DNA of 64,000 nucleotides from Nitrospira sp. CR1.2 (GCA_014055495.1 WIAG01000004.1:1-64000); one strand, 5' to 3'; shown: positions 25,591 to 36,297, counted from the stretch's first letter. The notes: generated by a model not told the origin, from the sequence alone. Translations and numbers: made by a program.

Positions 25591-28500
25591 ATTTCCCAGC
25601 TTTCGCTGCGGCAGCCTTCCGCTCGGCCAGCACACGCTTATAGTCGATCGGCATGACCTTCACGAACTTCGGCAGGATCGCCTCCCAACCATCCAGGATA
25701 CGTTTGGCATTCCGACTTCCGGTGTAGAGGAAATGAGACGTGATCATGTCGTGCAGCTGACGCTTATCCTCGTCACTGACGATCGGCTCCAGTTCCACCA
25801 TGCCCAGGTTGCAACGAGATTGGAATTTATCCAGCTCGTTCAACACGAACGCCACCCCGCCCGACATGCCCGCGGCAAAATTTCTACCGGTGCGGCCCAA
25901 TACGGCCACCACGCCGCCGGTCATATATTCACAACCATGGTCTCCGGTCCCTTCGACGACCGCGCGCACCCCGCTGTTGCGGACTGCAAACCGCTCCCCG
26001 GCCATGCCGTAAAAGTAGGCCTCTCCCTGCGTACCGCCGTACAGCGACGTGTTGCCGACGAGAATGGTTTCTTCCGGCGTGAAAATCGCGTTCTTGGGCG
26101 GGAAGACAATGATCTTGCCGCCCGACAGGCCCTTGCCGATATAGTCGTTGGATTCACCCTCCAGAATCAGCGTGATGCCACGTGAGAGAAACGCCCCGAA
26201 CGACTGACCGGCTGAGCCGTTGAACTTGATCGTGATCGTGTCGGCAGGCAACCCATCCGGACCGTACATCTTTGAGATCTGGCTCGACAACATGGTGCCC
26301 ACGGTCCGGTTCAAATTCCGGATCGGCAGTTCGAGCGATACCTTTTCCTTGCGCTCGATCGCCGGTGCGCATTGTTCGATGAGCGTGCGGTCCAAAATAT
26401 CCGCAATACCGTGATCCTGCTTCTGCACGCAATACCGAGGCACCTCTGGACCGACTTCGGGCATCTTCAGCAGCGGCGCCAGATCCAACCCCTTAGCCTT
26501 CCAATGCTCGACGGCCTTGTGGATCTTGAGCTTGTCCACACGCCCGACCATGTCATTGATGGTACGGAATCCCAACTGAGCCATGATCTGCCGCAACTCT
26601 TCGGCGATGAAGAAGAAGAAATTCACGACATGTTCCGGCTGACCAGTGAACTTTTTGCGCAACACCGGATCCTGGGTCGCGATGCCGACCGGGCAGGTGT
26701 TGAGGTGGCACTTCCGCATCATGATGCAACCTTCGATGATGAGCGGCGCCGTCGCAAATCCATATTCCTCTGCGCCCAGGAGAGCCGCAATGGCCACGTC
26801 GCGCCCGGTCTTCATCTGACCGTCGGTCTCCACACGAATGCGGCCGCGCAAATCGTTGAGGACCAGCGTTTGATGCGTTTCCGCCAATCCCAGCTCCCAG
26901 GGCACACCGGCATACTTGATCGAAGAGAGCGGAGAGGCTCCGGTCCCGCCTGAATCGCCGCTGATGAGCACCTTGTCCGCATGGGCTTTTGCAACCCCGG
27001 CTGCGACCGTACCGACGCCGACTTCGGAGACCAACTTCACCGAGACGGCCGCGTCAGCATTGGCATTCTTCAAGTCGAAGATAAGCTGCGCCAAGTCTTC
27101 GATGGAATAGATGTCATGGTGCGGCGGCGGCGAAATGAGCTGGACCCCCGGTGTGGAGTAACGCAACCGCGCGATGTTCTCATCCACCTTGTGGCCCGGC
27201 AACTGACCGCCTTCACCGGGCTTGGCACCTTGCGCCATTTTGATCTGCAGTTCTTTGGCATTCACCAGATAGTGACTGGTCACGCCAAACCGCGCGGATG
27301 CCACCTGCTTGATATAGCTGTTGCGGGAGTCGCCGTTCGGAAGCGGCGCGAATCGCTCCGGGTCCTCGCCTCCTTCACCCGTATTGCTCTTGGCGCCCAG
27401 CCGGTTCATCGCGATCGCCAGCGTTTCGTGCGCTTCCTTGCTGATCGATCCAAACGACATAGCGCCGGTGGTGAACCGCTTGACGATGTCCTTGGCCGGC
27501 TCCACTTCTTCGAGCGCAATCGGTTCCGATAGGAACTTGAACTCCAGCAGCCCGCGCAGATTCGACCGGCGCTTGCTCTCATCGTTGACCAGCCGGGAAA
27601 ACTCGGCAAACGTTTTGGGATCGTTACTTCTCGTCGCGTGCTGCAACTTATAGATCGTATCGGGGTTCCAATTATGGTGCTCGCCTTGAATGCGATAGTG
27701 AATCTCGCCGCCGAAGTCCAATTGCCGGATCGGCACAGGCTCGTAGGCCACGCGATGGCGGCGCAAGGTTTCTTGCCCGATTTCCCGAATCCCGATGCCT
27801 TCGATCCGCGACGGGGTGCCGGTGAAATAGCGGTCGATCAATTCATGATTGAGGCCGATCGCCTCAAAGATCTGCGCGCCGCAGTAGGACTGCACGGTCG
27901 AAATGCCCATCTTCGAGAAAATCTTGAGCAGGCCTTTGTTGATGGCCTTGATGAACTTGCCCTCCGCGGTCGCGGCGTCCAATCCTTCAGGGAAGTAACC
28001 GTCCCGCTCCAGGTCCACCAGCGACTCGAAGACCAAATACGGATTCACGGTTCCGGCTCCGAAGCCGATCAAGCAGGCGAAATGGTGCACGTCGCGCGGC
28101 TCACCGGTTTCGACGGTCAGCCCGACTTCGGTTCTGGTGCATTCGCGGACGAGGTGATGATGCACCGCCGCGACACCGAGCAGACTCGGAATCGGCGCCC
28201 ATTCGGCATTCACGCCGCGATCGCTCAGAATAAGGAACTTGTAGCCCTCGCGAATCGCCTGCGACGCCTGCTTGCACAAGTCGTCCACCGCCGCCCCCAA
28301 ACCTTCAGGTCCTTCCGCGACGCGGAACAACATCTTCAGCGTCTTGCTCTTGAAATGCGGGTCGGCGATTTCCCGGATCTTGTGCAGATCGGCATTCGTC
28401 AGGATCGGTTGCTTCACCCGGATACGCCGGGCAGATTCCGGATGCTCATCCATCAGATTGGGCTTCGGACCGATGCTGGTGGTGAGCGACATCACAAGCT

Positions 28501-30109
28501 CTTCGCGGATCGGATCGATCGGCGGATTCGTCACCTGCGCGAACAGTTGTTTGAAATACTTGAAGAGCAACTGCGGCCGGTCCGACAACACGGCCAGCGG
28601 CGTATCCGTCCCCATCGACGAGATGGCTTCCTGGCCCTCCACCACCATCGGGGTGATGACCATCTTCAGCTCTTCGATCGTGTACCCGAAAGCCTGTTGA
28701 CGTTGCCGGATGGTGGGATGATCCGGCTGCGGCACATTGATGGGATCGGGCAACTCATCCAGGGAAATCCGATGCTCGGTCACCCAGGACCGGTACGGCT
28801 TACGCCGAACGATATCGGCCTTGACCTCTTCGTCGTCGATGATGCGGCCCTGTTCGGTATCAACCAGGAACATGCGGCCCGGCATCAAACGGCCTTTGTG
28901 GCGGATGCGCTGCGGGTCCATCGGCAACACACCGGCTTCGGACGCCAGCACGACCAATCCATCGGTCGTCACCTGATACCGGCAGGGGCGCAGGCCATTC
29001 CGGTCCAGCGTGGCACCGATCAATTTCCCGTCGGTAAAGCACACGGCCGCCGGGCCATCCCAGGGCTCCTGCATGGCAGCGTGGTATTCGTAAAAGCCGC
29101 GGCGATCCAGGTCCATTTGCGGATTGGCGACCCAGGGCTCGGGGATCAACATCATCATCGCGTGCGGCAACGACCGCCCGCCGAGCACCAGAAACTCCAA
29201 GGCGTTGTCCAGGCTGGCCGAATCGCTCTGATTTTCATAGACGATCGGAAACAGCTTCTTCATATCGTCGCCGAACAGCTCGGAATTCAACCGCCCCTGC
29301 CGCGCGCGCATCCAGTTCACATTGCCCTTGAGCGTGTTGATCTCGCCATTGTGGCAAATGTAGCGATAGGGATGGGCCAGCGGCCAGGTGGGGAACGTAT
29401 TCGTGCTGAATCGCGAGTGGACGAGGGCCATGGCGCTCGTCAGGCTGCTATCGGTCAGATCCTGGTAATACTGCGGAATCTGGTGAGGCAGCAGCAACCC
29501 TTTGTACACAATCGTGCTGCTGGAAAGGCTGGAGATATAGAAGTACTCCCGCCCGTCGATGGCGGACTCACGCACCGCCCGCTCCACACACTTCCGGATG
29601 ACGTACAAGCGCCGCTCGAATTCCTCGTCCGTGAAGATGCCGCGCGCAATGAAGACCTGGCGCATGAACGGTTCAGTGCTACGCGCAACCGGTCCAATGG
29701 CATCACTCTTGACCGGCACATCACGCCAGCCGAGCAGCTTGGCGCCCGCGTCCTTGATCGTGCGCGCAAACAGCGTTTCACACTGCGCCCGCGCATCGGC
29801 ATCGGGCGGCAAAAACACCATCCCTACGCCATACTCCCCCGCACCAGGCAGCTTGATACCGCTGTCCTTGGCGGCACGCTTGAAAAATTCGTGCGGCACT
29901 TGCAAGAGAATACCCGCGCCGTCGCCGGTGCAGGGATCACACCCCTGCGCGCCGCGATGGGTCAGGCTCTCCAGTACCTGCAGGCCTTGCTCGACAATCC
30001 GATGCGAGCGCTGCCCCTTGATATCGACGACAAATCCGACTCCACACGAGTCTTTCTCGTGCTGCGGATCATACAGTCCTTGTTTGGGAGGAAGCCCTGG
30101 TACATTCAT
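25589..30109 (-). CDS. gltB: glutamate synthase large subunit
   Basis: A 1,506-residue enzyme of the usual size. The glutaminase domain begins at [13 protein letters not shown], with C22 as the nucleophile exposed after removal of a short propeptide. The central domain follows, then the FMN-binding synthase domain ([19 protein letters not shown]) with the 3Fe-4S cluster Cys in [15 protein letters not shown], and a C-terminal beta-helix of G-x-x-G repeats ([17 protein letters not shown]-like region). It makes glutamate from glutamine and 2-oxoglutarate and channels ammonia. Start MNVPGLPP was chosen since the homologous region begins there; no strong ribosome-binding site is seen. Confidence 0.96.
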   Translation of the reverse strand: MNVPGLPPKQGLYDPQHEKDSCGVGFVVDIKGQRSHRIVEQGLQVLESLTHRGAQGCDPCTGDGAGILLQVPHEFFKRAAKDSGIKLPGAGEYGVGMVFLPPDADARAQCETLFARTIKDAGAKLLGWRDVPVKSDAIGPVARSTEPFMRQVFIARGIFTDEEFERRLYVIRKCVERAVRESAIDGREYFYISSLSSSTIVYKGLLLPHQIPQYYQDLTDSSLTSAMALVHSRFSTNTFPTWPLAHPYRYICHNGEINTLKGNVNWMRARQGRLNSELFGDDMKKLFPIVYENQSDSASLDNALEFLVLGGRSLPHAMMMLIPEPWVANPQMDLDRRGFYEYHAAMQEPWDGPAAVCFTDGKLIGATLDRNGLRPCRYQVTTDGLVVLASEAGVLPMDPQRIRHKGRLMPGRMFLVDTEQGRIIDDEEVKADIVRRKPYRSWVTEHRISLDELPDPINVPQPDHPTIRQRQQAFGYTIEELKMVITPMVVEGQEAISSMGTDTPLAVLSDRPQLLFKYFKQLFAQVTNPPIDPIREELVMSLTTSIGPKPNLMDEHPESARRIRVKQPILTNADLHKIREIADPHFKSKTLKMLFRVAEGPEGLGAAVDDLCKQASQAIREGYKFLILSDRGVNAEWAPIPSLLGVAAVHHHLVRECTRTEVGLTVETGEPRDVHHFACLIGFGAGTVNPYLVFESLVDLERDGYFPEGLDAATAEGKFIKAINKGLLKIFSKMGISTVQSYCGAQIFEAIGLNHELIDRYFTGTPSRIEGIGIREIGQETLRRHRVAYEPVPIRQLDFGGEIHYRIQGEHHNWNPDTIYKLQHATRSNDPKTFAEFSRLVNDESKRRSNLRGLLEFKFLSEPIALEEVEPAKDIVKRFTTGAMSFGSISKEAHETLAIAMNRLGAKSNTGEGGEDPERFAPLPNGDSRNSYIKQVASARFGVTSHYLVNAKELQIKMAQGAKPGEGGQLPGHKVDENIARLRYSTPGVQLISPPPHHDIYSIEDLAQLIFDLKNANADAAVSVKLVSEVGVGTVAAGVAKAHADKVLISGDSGGTGASPLSSIKYAGVPWELGLAETHQTLVLNDLRGRIRVETDGQMKTGRDVAIAALLGAEEYGFATAPLIIEGCIMMRKCHLNTCPVGIATQDPVLRKKFTGQPEHVVNFFFFIAEELRQIMAQLGFRTINDMVGRVDKLKIHKAVEHWKAKGLDLAPLLKMPEVGPEVPRYCVQKQDHGIADILDRTLIEQCAPAIERKEKVSLELPIRNLNRTVGTMLSSQISKMYGPDGLPADTITIKFNGSAGQSFGAFLSRGITLILEGESNDYIGKGLSGGKIIVFPPKNAIFTPEETILVGNTSLYGGTQGEAYFYGMAGERFAVRNSGVRAVVEGTGDHGCEYMTGGVVAVLGRTGRNFAAGMSGGVAFVLNELDKFQSRCNLGMVELEPIVSDEDKRQLHDMITSHFLYTGSRNAKRILDGWEAILPKFVKVMPIDYKRVLAERKAAAAKAGK

Positions 30110-30309
30110 GACACGTATTCTCGTCAAAGAGGCAGGCAATTACCCGGGGAACAGACTCCCCTCACGGGGACGCTGAAGCTGCCGCACGACCACGGTGACT
30201 GCTACCATTTCATTTGGGGAAATAAGCGAGGGGTCACCTTACTGGATGGGCCGTGAAACTGTCAAGAGAACGGGGACGCAATCCTCCCCGAACTGAGACC
30301 GACCAGTGC

Positions 30310-30339
30310 TTGACTTAAGGGAGTTTCCTGCCCTACTAT
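30310..30339 (+). promoter_or_regulatory. sigma-70 promoter abutting the polyprenyl synthase start
   Basis: TTGACT and TACTAT, 18 bp apart. The -10 box ends 7 nt before the ATG at 30347 and no ribosome-binding site exists, so the transcript is probably leaderless. Confidence 0.6.
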
Positions 30340-30346
30340 CCGCCCC

Positions 30347-31351
30347 ATGTCGAACGGACCGACCACCCTCACACTCCACAGCATGGCCGATGTCTGGGAT
30401 GTGTATCGTGAAGAGCTCGAGGGGGTCGAGGACCAGATCCGAAAAAATCTCGACTCCAGCGTGGCCCTGGTCAATACGGTCGCCGCGCACATTTTGAACA
30501 GCGGCGGCAAACGCGTTCGCCCCCTTTTTGTGCTCCTGAGCGCGCACCTCTGCGGATACGCCGGGCAAGACCATCAAGCACTCGGCAGCCTAGTCGAATT
30601 CATCCATACCGCCACCCTGTTGCACGACGATGTCGTCGATGACGCCGACCTGCGACGAGGCCGCCGTACCGCGAGCAAAGTCTGGGGCAATCAAATCAGC
30701 ATTCTCGTGGGCGACTACCTCTATTCCCGCGCCATCTGCCAGATCGTCGATTTCCGCAACCAAGGCATCAACGAAGCGCTGTCCGAGGCCTGTCGGAAGA
30801 TGGCCGAAGGCGAGGTTCTGCAGTTGTACTACAACGGCAATCCGCTGATGCCGGAGCCCGAGTATCTCCGCATCATCGAACATAAAACTGCCGGGTTGAT
30901 TGCCGCATCTTGCAAAATCGGCGCGATCGTCGCGGGAGCTACGGAAGAGTTACAGGAGGCGCTGTTCCGCTTCGGGCAGCGATTGGGCATCGCATTCCAA
31001 CTGGCGGACGATACGCTGGACTATACCGCCAACGGCGAACATCTGGGCAAAACGCTTGGGCAGGACCTTCGGCAAGGCAAAGCGACACTGCCGTTGTTGC
31101 ACCTCTTGCAACACTGCTCGGAGCCGGATCGGCAGTTGATTAAAGACCGCATGGAAACCAGGACCTTGACCGACGAGGAACTCCGCCGCATCGTGGCCTT
31201 GATGCAGGAGTACGGGTCCATCGCCTACGCCATGGAACGGGCACACGCGTTTGTCGCCGCCGCCAAGCGCGATCTCGATCTGTTCCACGACAACACCGCC
31301 AAGCGCGCCCTGTCCATCGCCGCCGATTATATGGTGACTCGCGACCGCTGA
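30347..31351 (+). CDS. trans-polyprenyl diphosphate synthase
   Basis: A 334-residue prenyltransferase with both Asp-rich motifs: LLHDDVVDDADLRRG (first DDxxD) and FQLADDTLDY (second). GGKRVRPLFVLLSAH is the pyrophosphate-binding region. The length and motif spacing match octaprenyl/solanesyl-type synthases (IspB), which make the quinone side chain, here probably menaquinone. Product length is inferred. The transcript looks leaderless. The DUF1015 gene follows on the same strand 165 bp later. Confidence 0.92.
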   Translation: MSNGPTTLTLHSMADVWDVYREELEGVEDQIRKNLDSSVALVNTVAAHILNSGGKRVRPLFVLLSAHLCGYAGQDHQALGSLVEFIHTATLLHDDVVDDADLRRGRRTASKVWGNQISILVGDYLYSRAICQIVDFRNQGINEALSEACRKMAEGEVLQLYYNGNPLMPEPEYLRIIEHKTAGLIAASCKIGAIVAGATEELQEALFRFGQRLGIAFQLADDTLDYTANGEHLGKTLGQDLRQGKATLPLLHLLQHCSEPDRQLIKDRMETRTLTDEELRRIVALMQEYGSIAYAMERAHAFVAAAKRDLDLFHDNTAKRALSIAADYMVTRDR

Positions 31352-31515
31352 GTTACCGCCGGCTGGATTCACAACGCCCACGCTCTGCCGACCGTACAAG
31401 CCATTCGCCCCCGGGGTCCCTTCCCCGCCGGCGGATGAAGAGAGGATGTGGGCACCTTACGATCGACAGCCTGTTGTTCGCACCGCACTCACGCGAGAAA
31501 AGGATAGGAACCCGC

Positions 31516-32838
31516 ATGGCACATATCATCCCGTTTCACGGCACACTCTATAACCCAGCGACGGTCGGCGACGTCAGCCAAGTCGTGGCACCGCCCTACG
31601 ATATTATCGACAACGTCTTGCAGAAAACATTGCACGATCGCCACCCCAACAACGTCATTCGCCTGGAGCTCGGGTACGAGCAGACCGGAGACACCGCCAC
31701 CGACAATAAATACACGCGTGCGGCGGGAGCGCTGAAAGAGTGGTTGAAGACCGGGGTGCTTCGAAAGGACTCCCGGCCTGCCGTCTACTACCATACCATC
31801 GAATACCGTCCGCCTTATTCGGCGCCCGGTACGCCGACCAAAGTCTTTAAAGGATTTCTGTCGACGGTCGAGTTGGAAGAATTCGGATCAGGCAAGATCT
31901 ATCCCCACGAAAACACGCGCGCCGCGGCAAAAACCGATCGGCTCAATCTCCTCGAAGCCTGCCGCGCCAACTTCAGTGCGATCATTTCGCTCTATTCCGA
32001 CCCCCAGAACGAAGTCCTGACCTTGCTCGAACAGTCGATCGCTGCAGATACACCGCGCATCGATTTCCAGGATGACGAGGGCTTCCGGCAACGGCTGTGG
32101 AGCGTCACCGATCCCAAGGTCCTCGCAAAGGTCGTTGAGATCATGCACACGAAACAACTCTTCATCGCCGACGGCCACCATCGCTACGAAACGGCACTGA
32201 ACTATCGCCGCGCGAGGCGACAACAGGCCGGTGCCCCCACGTCCCCGCAGCCGTACGACAATGTCTTGATGCTGTTCGCCAGCCTTGAAGACAAGGGCCT
32301 GACCGTGCTGCCGACGCATCGGGTGCTGACCACGCCCATGCCCGCGCCCGCAGAACTGTTGCGTGCCCTGGATCCCGTGTTCGAAGTCACGGCCCTGCCG
32401 TTCCAAGCCGGCACTGAGGCCCAGGTGCGCGCACAGTTCATCGAGAGACTGCGCAGCCAAGGACAGTCCGTCCCGATGTTCGGCCTTGCGCTGAAAAACG
32501 ATCCTCAGTACTACCTGTTGACGCTGCGGGCCGCGCATCGCCCCACGGCCTCGACCTCGCCGCGTGATCGCCTCGACGTGTCGTTGCTTCAGCAGCATGT
32601 CGTCTCCACCCTCTGCCCCACGCAGCAGGCGCAGGAAGCCATGCTCTATTCGAAAGACGACCACGAAGCCTTGAATTGGGTGCGACAGGGTACCGGCACA
32701 GCCGCATTACTGTTGAATCCGACCAAGGTCGCGGAAGTGAAGGCCGTCGCCTCGGCAGGCGAACGCATGCCCCACAAGTCGACCTATTTCTTTCCCAAGC
32801 CGCTGACCGGGCTGGTGATGAATGCCATGGAGGGCTAG
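31516..32838 (+). CDS. DUF1015 family protein
   Basis: A 440-residue cytoplasmic protein of the DUF1015 family, of usual length. The N-terminal AHIIPFHGTLYNPATVGDV with VAPPYDII, and the central FIADGHHRYETALNYR are family hallmarks. The last segment ends in MPHKSTYFFPKPLTGLVMN, as in homologues. No enzyme activity is established; the conserved His, Asp and Lys residues suggest a catalytic or nucleotide-binding role. The ATG at 31516 has AAGGATAGGAA upstream. It is followed closely by the sigma-54 activator gene. Confidence 0.9.
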   Translation: MAHIIPFHGTLYNPATVGDVSQVVAPPYDIIDNVLQKTLHDRHPNNVIRLELGYEQTGDTATDNKYTRAAGALKEWLKTGVLRKDSRPAVYYHTIEYRPPYSAPGTPTKVFKGFLSTVELEEFGSGKIYPHENTRAAAKTDRLNLLEACRANFSAIISLYSDPQNEVLTLLEQSIAADTPRIDFQDDEGFRQRLWSVTDPKVLAKVVEIMHTKQLFIADGHHRYETALNYRRARRQQAGAPTSPQPYDNVLMLFASLEDKGLTVLPTHRVLTTPMPAPAELLRALDPVFEVTALPFQAGTEAQVRAQFIERLRSQGQSVPMFGLALKNDPQYYLLTLRAAHRPTASTSPRDRLDVSLLQQHVVSTLCPTQQAQEAMLYSKDDHEALNWVRQGTGTAALLLNPTKVAEVKAVASAGERMPHKSTYFFPKPLTGLVMNAMEG

Positions 32839-32871
32839 CACGGAGCCGCCGGTTCCGTCGAGCACAGCACG

Positions 32872-34251
32872 ATGACCAAGGCCAAGGTCCTCATAGTCGA
32901 TGACGATCAGGACATCGTGACGATGTTGCAGGATCGCCTCGACGCCGGCGGGTATCGAACCCTGACGGCCTCCGACGGCCAACGCGGCCTCGAGCTCATC
33001 GAACAGGAATCCCCCAACCTCGTCCTGCTGGATCTCTACTTGCCGCGACTCAAGGGCATGGACGTGCTCAAGCGCATGGCCCAGAACAAGCAATGCGAGG
33101 ACATTCCCGTCATCGTCATGACGGCCGCAGGCACCATTCCCGACGCCGTCGAAGCCATGCGCCACGGCGCGTATGACTTTCTGACGAAGCCGCTGGAAAA
33201 AGACCATCTCCTGATCGTCATTCAGAAGGCGCTGGAACGGGATTCGCTGAAGCGGCAGGTGGCCGCGCTCAAGTCGGACATCCAAAACCGCTATGCGACC
33301 ATCGTCGGGGACAGTTCGAAAATCAGGGGCATCATCGAATCGGCCCAGCGTGCAGCGAAATCGGATGCCAGTATTCTCCTGCTCGGAGAAAGCGGGACCG
33401 GCAAGGAACTCTTTGCACGCTCCATCCACCAATGGAGCCCGCGCCAAAGCATGCCGATGGTCGTCATCAATTGCGTGGCGCTGACGGAGACATTGCTGGA
33501 AAACGAACTCTTCGGCCACGAGCGCGGCGCCTTCACGAGCGCCGACCGCCTTCAGAAGGGCAAGCTTGAAATGGCCGACGGCGGGACCGTCTTTCTCGAC
33601 GAGATCGGCGACATGCCCTTGCCCTTGCAGGCCAAACTCTTGCGCGTGTTACAGGACAAGGAATTTCAGCGGGTCGGCGGCACACGGTCCATCTCTGTCA
33701 ACATCCGGTTCGTGGCCGCAACGAACAAGGATTTACGACAAGCCGTGAAGGCGGGGCAGTTCAGGGAGGATTTGTTCTTTCGGCTCAATGTCGTCAGCTT
33801 TACCCTGCCGCCGTTGCGGGAACGCAGCGAAGATATCGTGGGACTCGCGGAATTTTTCCTCAAGCGGCATGCATATGAGGCCAAACGTCCCGGCGTCACA
33901 CTGAGCGCGGCAGCCAGGGCCGCACTCACCCATTATTCCTGGCCCGGGAACATTCGTGAACTCGACAACGTGTTGTCACGTGCCGTTGTCTTGAGCCCGG
34001 GGGATGTGATTGAGCCGGAATTTCTCGGACTCACCGGCGACGATGCGGGAGCGACGAGAGCGGGGGATCATGCCCTGCCTTACCTGAACCTGACCTACCA
34101 TGAGTCCATGGAGGCCCATAGCGCCTATATCATCGATCGGGCGCTGGAAAAGGCTTCGGGGAATCAAACAAAAGCGGCGGAATTCCTCGACTTGCAGCGG
34201 ACCTATCTTGCACGCCTGATTAAACAGCGCAAACCCACCGCCGCCGAGTAA
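32872..34251 (+). CDS. NtrC-family sigma-54 response regulator with GAFTSA loop
   Basis: A 459-residue enhancer-binding protein. The receiver (1-120) has the D10-D12 pocket, phospho-acceptor D54 and K106. The AAA+ domain (about 143-375) has Walker A GESGTGKE (172-179) and FLDEIGDM (241-248). The sigma-54 contact loop reads GAFTSA (219-224), not the consensus GAFTGA. A Fis-type helix-turn-helix ends the protein (GNQTKAAEFLDLQRTYLARL). It would open sigma-54 promoters such as those at 22968 and 23806, but that link is not shown. No kinase gene is adjacent. The start follows the DUF1015 stop by 33 nt. Confidence 0.95.
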   Translation: MTKAKVLIVDDDQDIVTMLQDRLDAGGYRTLTASDGQRGLELIEQESPNLVLLDLYLPRLKGMDVLKRMAQNKQCEDIPVIVMTAAGTIPDAVEAMRHGAYDFLTKPLEKDHLLIVIQKALERDSLKRQVAALKSDIQNRYATIVGDSSKIRGIIESAQRAAKSDASILLLGESGTGKELFARSIHQWSPRQSMPMVVINCVALTETLLENELFGHERGAFTSADRLQKGKLEMADGGTVFLDEIGDMPLPLQAKLLRVLQDKEFQRVGGTRSISVNIRFVAATNKDLRQAVKAGQFREDLFFRLNVVSFTLPPLRERSEDIVGLAEFFLKRHAYEAKRPGVTLSAAARAALTHYSWPGNIRELDNVLSRAVVLSPGDVIEPEFLGLTGDDAGATRAGDHALPYLNLTYHESMEAHSAYIIDRALEKASGNQTKAAEFLDLQRTYLARLIKQRKPTAAE

Positions 34252-34256
34252 GCAAC

Positions 34257-34336
34257 CAGGATGGTGCAACCGTCCGCCAGCGGGGTTCTCGCCTCATTCA
34301 GAACCTCAACGTGCTGCGGGGGTACGCCGCGGCTCT
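34257..34336. repeat. mosaic dispersed repeat, short copy
   Basis: Begins GGATGGTGCAACCGTCCGCC, then AGCGGGGTTCTCGCC and CCTCAACGTGCTGCGG. The inverted right end of the element at 46018-46344 reads GGATGCTGAAAATGTCCGCC with GTTCTCGC after it, so the two are homologous. It fills the gap between two convergent genes completely. Confidence 0.6.
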
Positions 34337-35098
34337 TCACTTGGGCATCCCGCCAGGCAAACCGTCGGACGTTCTGGCAGCGAGACTCAGCCACCCCGCC
34401 GCGGCATCCTGCTCGACTTGCGCATATCGTTCCGGCGTTCCCACGTCGCTCCAAAAGCCGTCGAACTCGAAGCCGACGATCCGCTCCCCGTCTTGAATAC
34501 CTTTCACATAGGCATCGATGATCGAACATTCCTTGTCGACCGGCAGGTACCGCAACAAACGCGGATGGAGAATGTGGATACCCGCAAACATGCGGGCCGC
34601 CGTCACGGTTGGCTCCGAGAGTCCGCGACCCGTGATCCGCACGACCTCGGCACGATCCGTCACCTCGACTAATCCCCAACGGACCGCCTCAGGATCCTGC
34701 CGTACCACCAACGTCGCCGCCGCCTGCTGCGCACGGTGAAAGGCCATCAATGCCCCGAGATCCAGCTCGAACAACGTATCCCCGTTCAGCACCAACACCG
34801 GCTCGCCCGCGAAATGCGGTGCTGCCTGCTTGATCCCGCCTCCCGTTCCCATAATCACCGGTTCGTAGGAATAGATGAGGCGCATACCGAACGCTGCGCC
34901 GTCACCCAGGGCGTGCTGAATCATGTCGCCGAGATGGTGGAGATTGATGACGACGTCCCGAATGCCGTGGCGCTTCAGCAGGAGCAAATTCCACACGATC
35001 ATCGGCGTCCCGGCGACAGGGAGAAGCGGTTTCGGGGTGGTATCGGTCAGCGGCCTCAAGCGAGTGCCGAGGCCGGCGGCGAGAATCATCGCTTTCAT
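34337..35098 (-). CDS. murU: sugar-1-phosphate nucleotidyltransferase, MurU-like
   Basis: A 253-residue nucleotidyltransferase. The N-terminal MILAAGLGTRLRPLTDTTPK and PLLPVAGTPMIVWNL are the nucleotide-binding signature, GTGGGIK the sugar-binding loop and VLNGDTL the metal Asp. It fits MurU, which makes UDP-MurNAc from MurNAc-1-phosphate, because the adjacent upstream gene is AmgK-like. A mannose- or glucose-1-phosphate enzyme is the alternative. It has no clear ribosome-binding site, and a heptad repeat lies between it and the kinase gene. Confidence 0.78.
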   Translation of the reverse strand: MKAMILAAGLGTRLRPLTDTTPKPLLPVAGTPMIVWNLLLLKRHGIRDVVINLHHLGDMIQHALGDGAAFGMRLIYSYEPVIMGTGGGIKQAAPHFAGEPVLVLNGDTLFELDLGALMAFHRAQQAAATLVVRQDPEAVRWGLVEVTDRAEVVRITGRGLSEPTVTAARMFAGIHILHPRLLRYLPVDKECSIIDAYVKGIQDGERIVGFEFDGFWSDVGTPERYAQVEQDAAAGWLSLAARTSDGLPGGMPK

Positions 35099-35102
35099 AA
35101 GC

Positions 35103-35193
35103 AGTGTTGAGTGTTGAGTGGCAAGTTGTGAGTGAGATGTCTCGATCTTGGATTGATACCCTCAACACTCATAACCCAAAACTCATCACTCGC
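35103..35193. repeat. heptanucleotide-phased inverted repeat
   Basis: The left arm reads GTGTTGA-GTGTTGA then GTGGCAA-GTTGTGA, in 7-base units. The right arm reads CTCAACA-CTCATAA then CCCAAAA-CTCATCA, also in sevens. The arms are inverted copies of each other (about 19 of 26 positions). Similar units recur at 42376-42490 and near 40765. Confidence 0.65.
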
Positions 35194-35196
35194 GCT

Positions 35197-36297
35197 CTAC
35201 TGCAATTCGGCCACGTAGGGTGCCAGGTGCCGGCGCAGGGTGCCCAGCTCTGGATATTTGACGAGGTTGTGCCTGACGTAGCCGAGAACCCGGGGAATAT
35301 CGGCAAGAAATTTGGGATTGTGCTTGACCTGGTCGATGTAGACGAATCGGCCGGCGGCTTTCAGATTGCGTTGGATACTGGTGAGATCGAAGAGACGACG
35401 AAACGCGGATCGATCCGCCATCTTCACCCCCTGCGCCTCCAGACCATTGAGAAAATGTTCGATCAACGCATCGACCACCACCTCGTCCAGCTCGATGTAC
35501 GCATCCTTGAGCAACGACGCCAGATCGTACGTGGCCGGGCCCATGAGCGCATCCTGAAAATCGATAATGCCCATGCGCGCACCGTCCACCATGAGATTGC
35601 GCGAGTGGTAATCGCGATGGACCAACACCTGCGGCTGTCCGGCCAACAACTCGGCCATGCGCTGAAATTCGGCACGAACCGCCGCGTCATCTTCAGCCTT
35701 CATCGGCCGACCGATACGAGCCGTGATTCCGTACTCCAGAAAGTGATCGAACTCCCACATCAGCAGCGGCACATCGAAGCGCCTATGAAATGCGAGACAG
35801 CCCGGTGCCGGCGGAGTCGTCCCCTTCACTTGCAGCAAGACCAATTGATCGATCGCCTGACGATACAACGCATCCACCCTGGCAGGGTCGGCACCCCGAC
35901 AGGCCTCCGCCAGCGTCAGGTCGCCGAAATCCTCCAGAAACAGCAGCCCGGCTTCGCGATCATAATAATGTAACTGCGGAACCGTCACCCCGGTACGCTG
36001 CAGGTGGGTCAAGACATTGGTAAACGGCAATTCGGCAATCTGGGCCGAGGCTCCGCTGACGGCTTCTTCCGATTTCTTGAACCCTTCCGGATCGGCCAAC
36101 TGCATCAGAATCAATGCGGAGGGGCTGCCCTTCAGCGCGATCCGAAAATACCGGCGATTGGAGGCATCGCCGGCCAATGGGCTGAGCCCGGCCAACTCAG
36201 CGCGAAACGACAACTTGGTGGCGACGGTCTTGGCCATGCGTGAGGAATCCGGAGGCGCGAGCGGTGCCGCTGGTGCGGCTGGATTTGTCGTTGCCAT
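35197..36297 (-). CDS. amgK: aminoglycoside-phosphotransferase-fold sugar kinase, AmgK-like
   Basis: A 366-residue kinase. Residues 40-60 have the SPLAGDASNRRYFRI loop, LVHRDYHSRNLMV is the catalytic loop with its Asp, and GIIDFQDALMGPATYDL is the metal-binding segment; the D-A-S-N-R-R-Y-F start and the total length match AmgK, the anomeric MurNAc/GlcNAc kinase. With the MurU-like gene behind it, it makes a route that recycles MurNAc into UDP-MurNAc. The N-terminus is Ala/Pro-rich, so a start at MAKTVATK is possible. The promoter touches the start (TATAAT 9 nt upstream), without a ribosome-binding site. Confidence 0.82.
   Translation of the reverse strand: MATTNPAAPAAPLAPPDSSRMAKTVATKLSFRAELAGLSPLAGDASNRRYFRIALKGSPSALILMQLADPEGFKKSEEAVSGASAQIAELPFTNVLTHLQRTGVTVPQLHYYDREAGLLFLEDFGDLTLAEACRGADPARVDALYRQAIDQLVLLQVKGTTPPAPGCLAFHRRFDVPLLMWEFDHFLEYGITARIGRPMKAEDDAAVRAEFQRMAELLAGQPQVLVHRDYHSRNLMVDGARMGIIDFQDALMGPATYDLASLLKDAYIELDEVVVDALIEHFLNGLEAQGVKMADRSAFRRLFDLTSIQRNLKAAGRFVYIDQVKHNPKFLADIPRVLGYVRHNLVKYPELGTLRRHLAPYVAELQ

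Noticed and set aside
27638..30256. An 872-codon open frame on the plus strand opposite gltB
   Set aside because: It lies wholly antisense to a clear glutamate synthase gene. Long antisense frames are expected in high-GC DNA, and the product is rich in His, Arg and Gln without any known motif.
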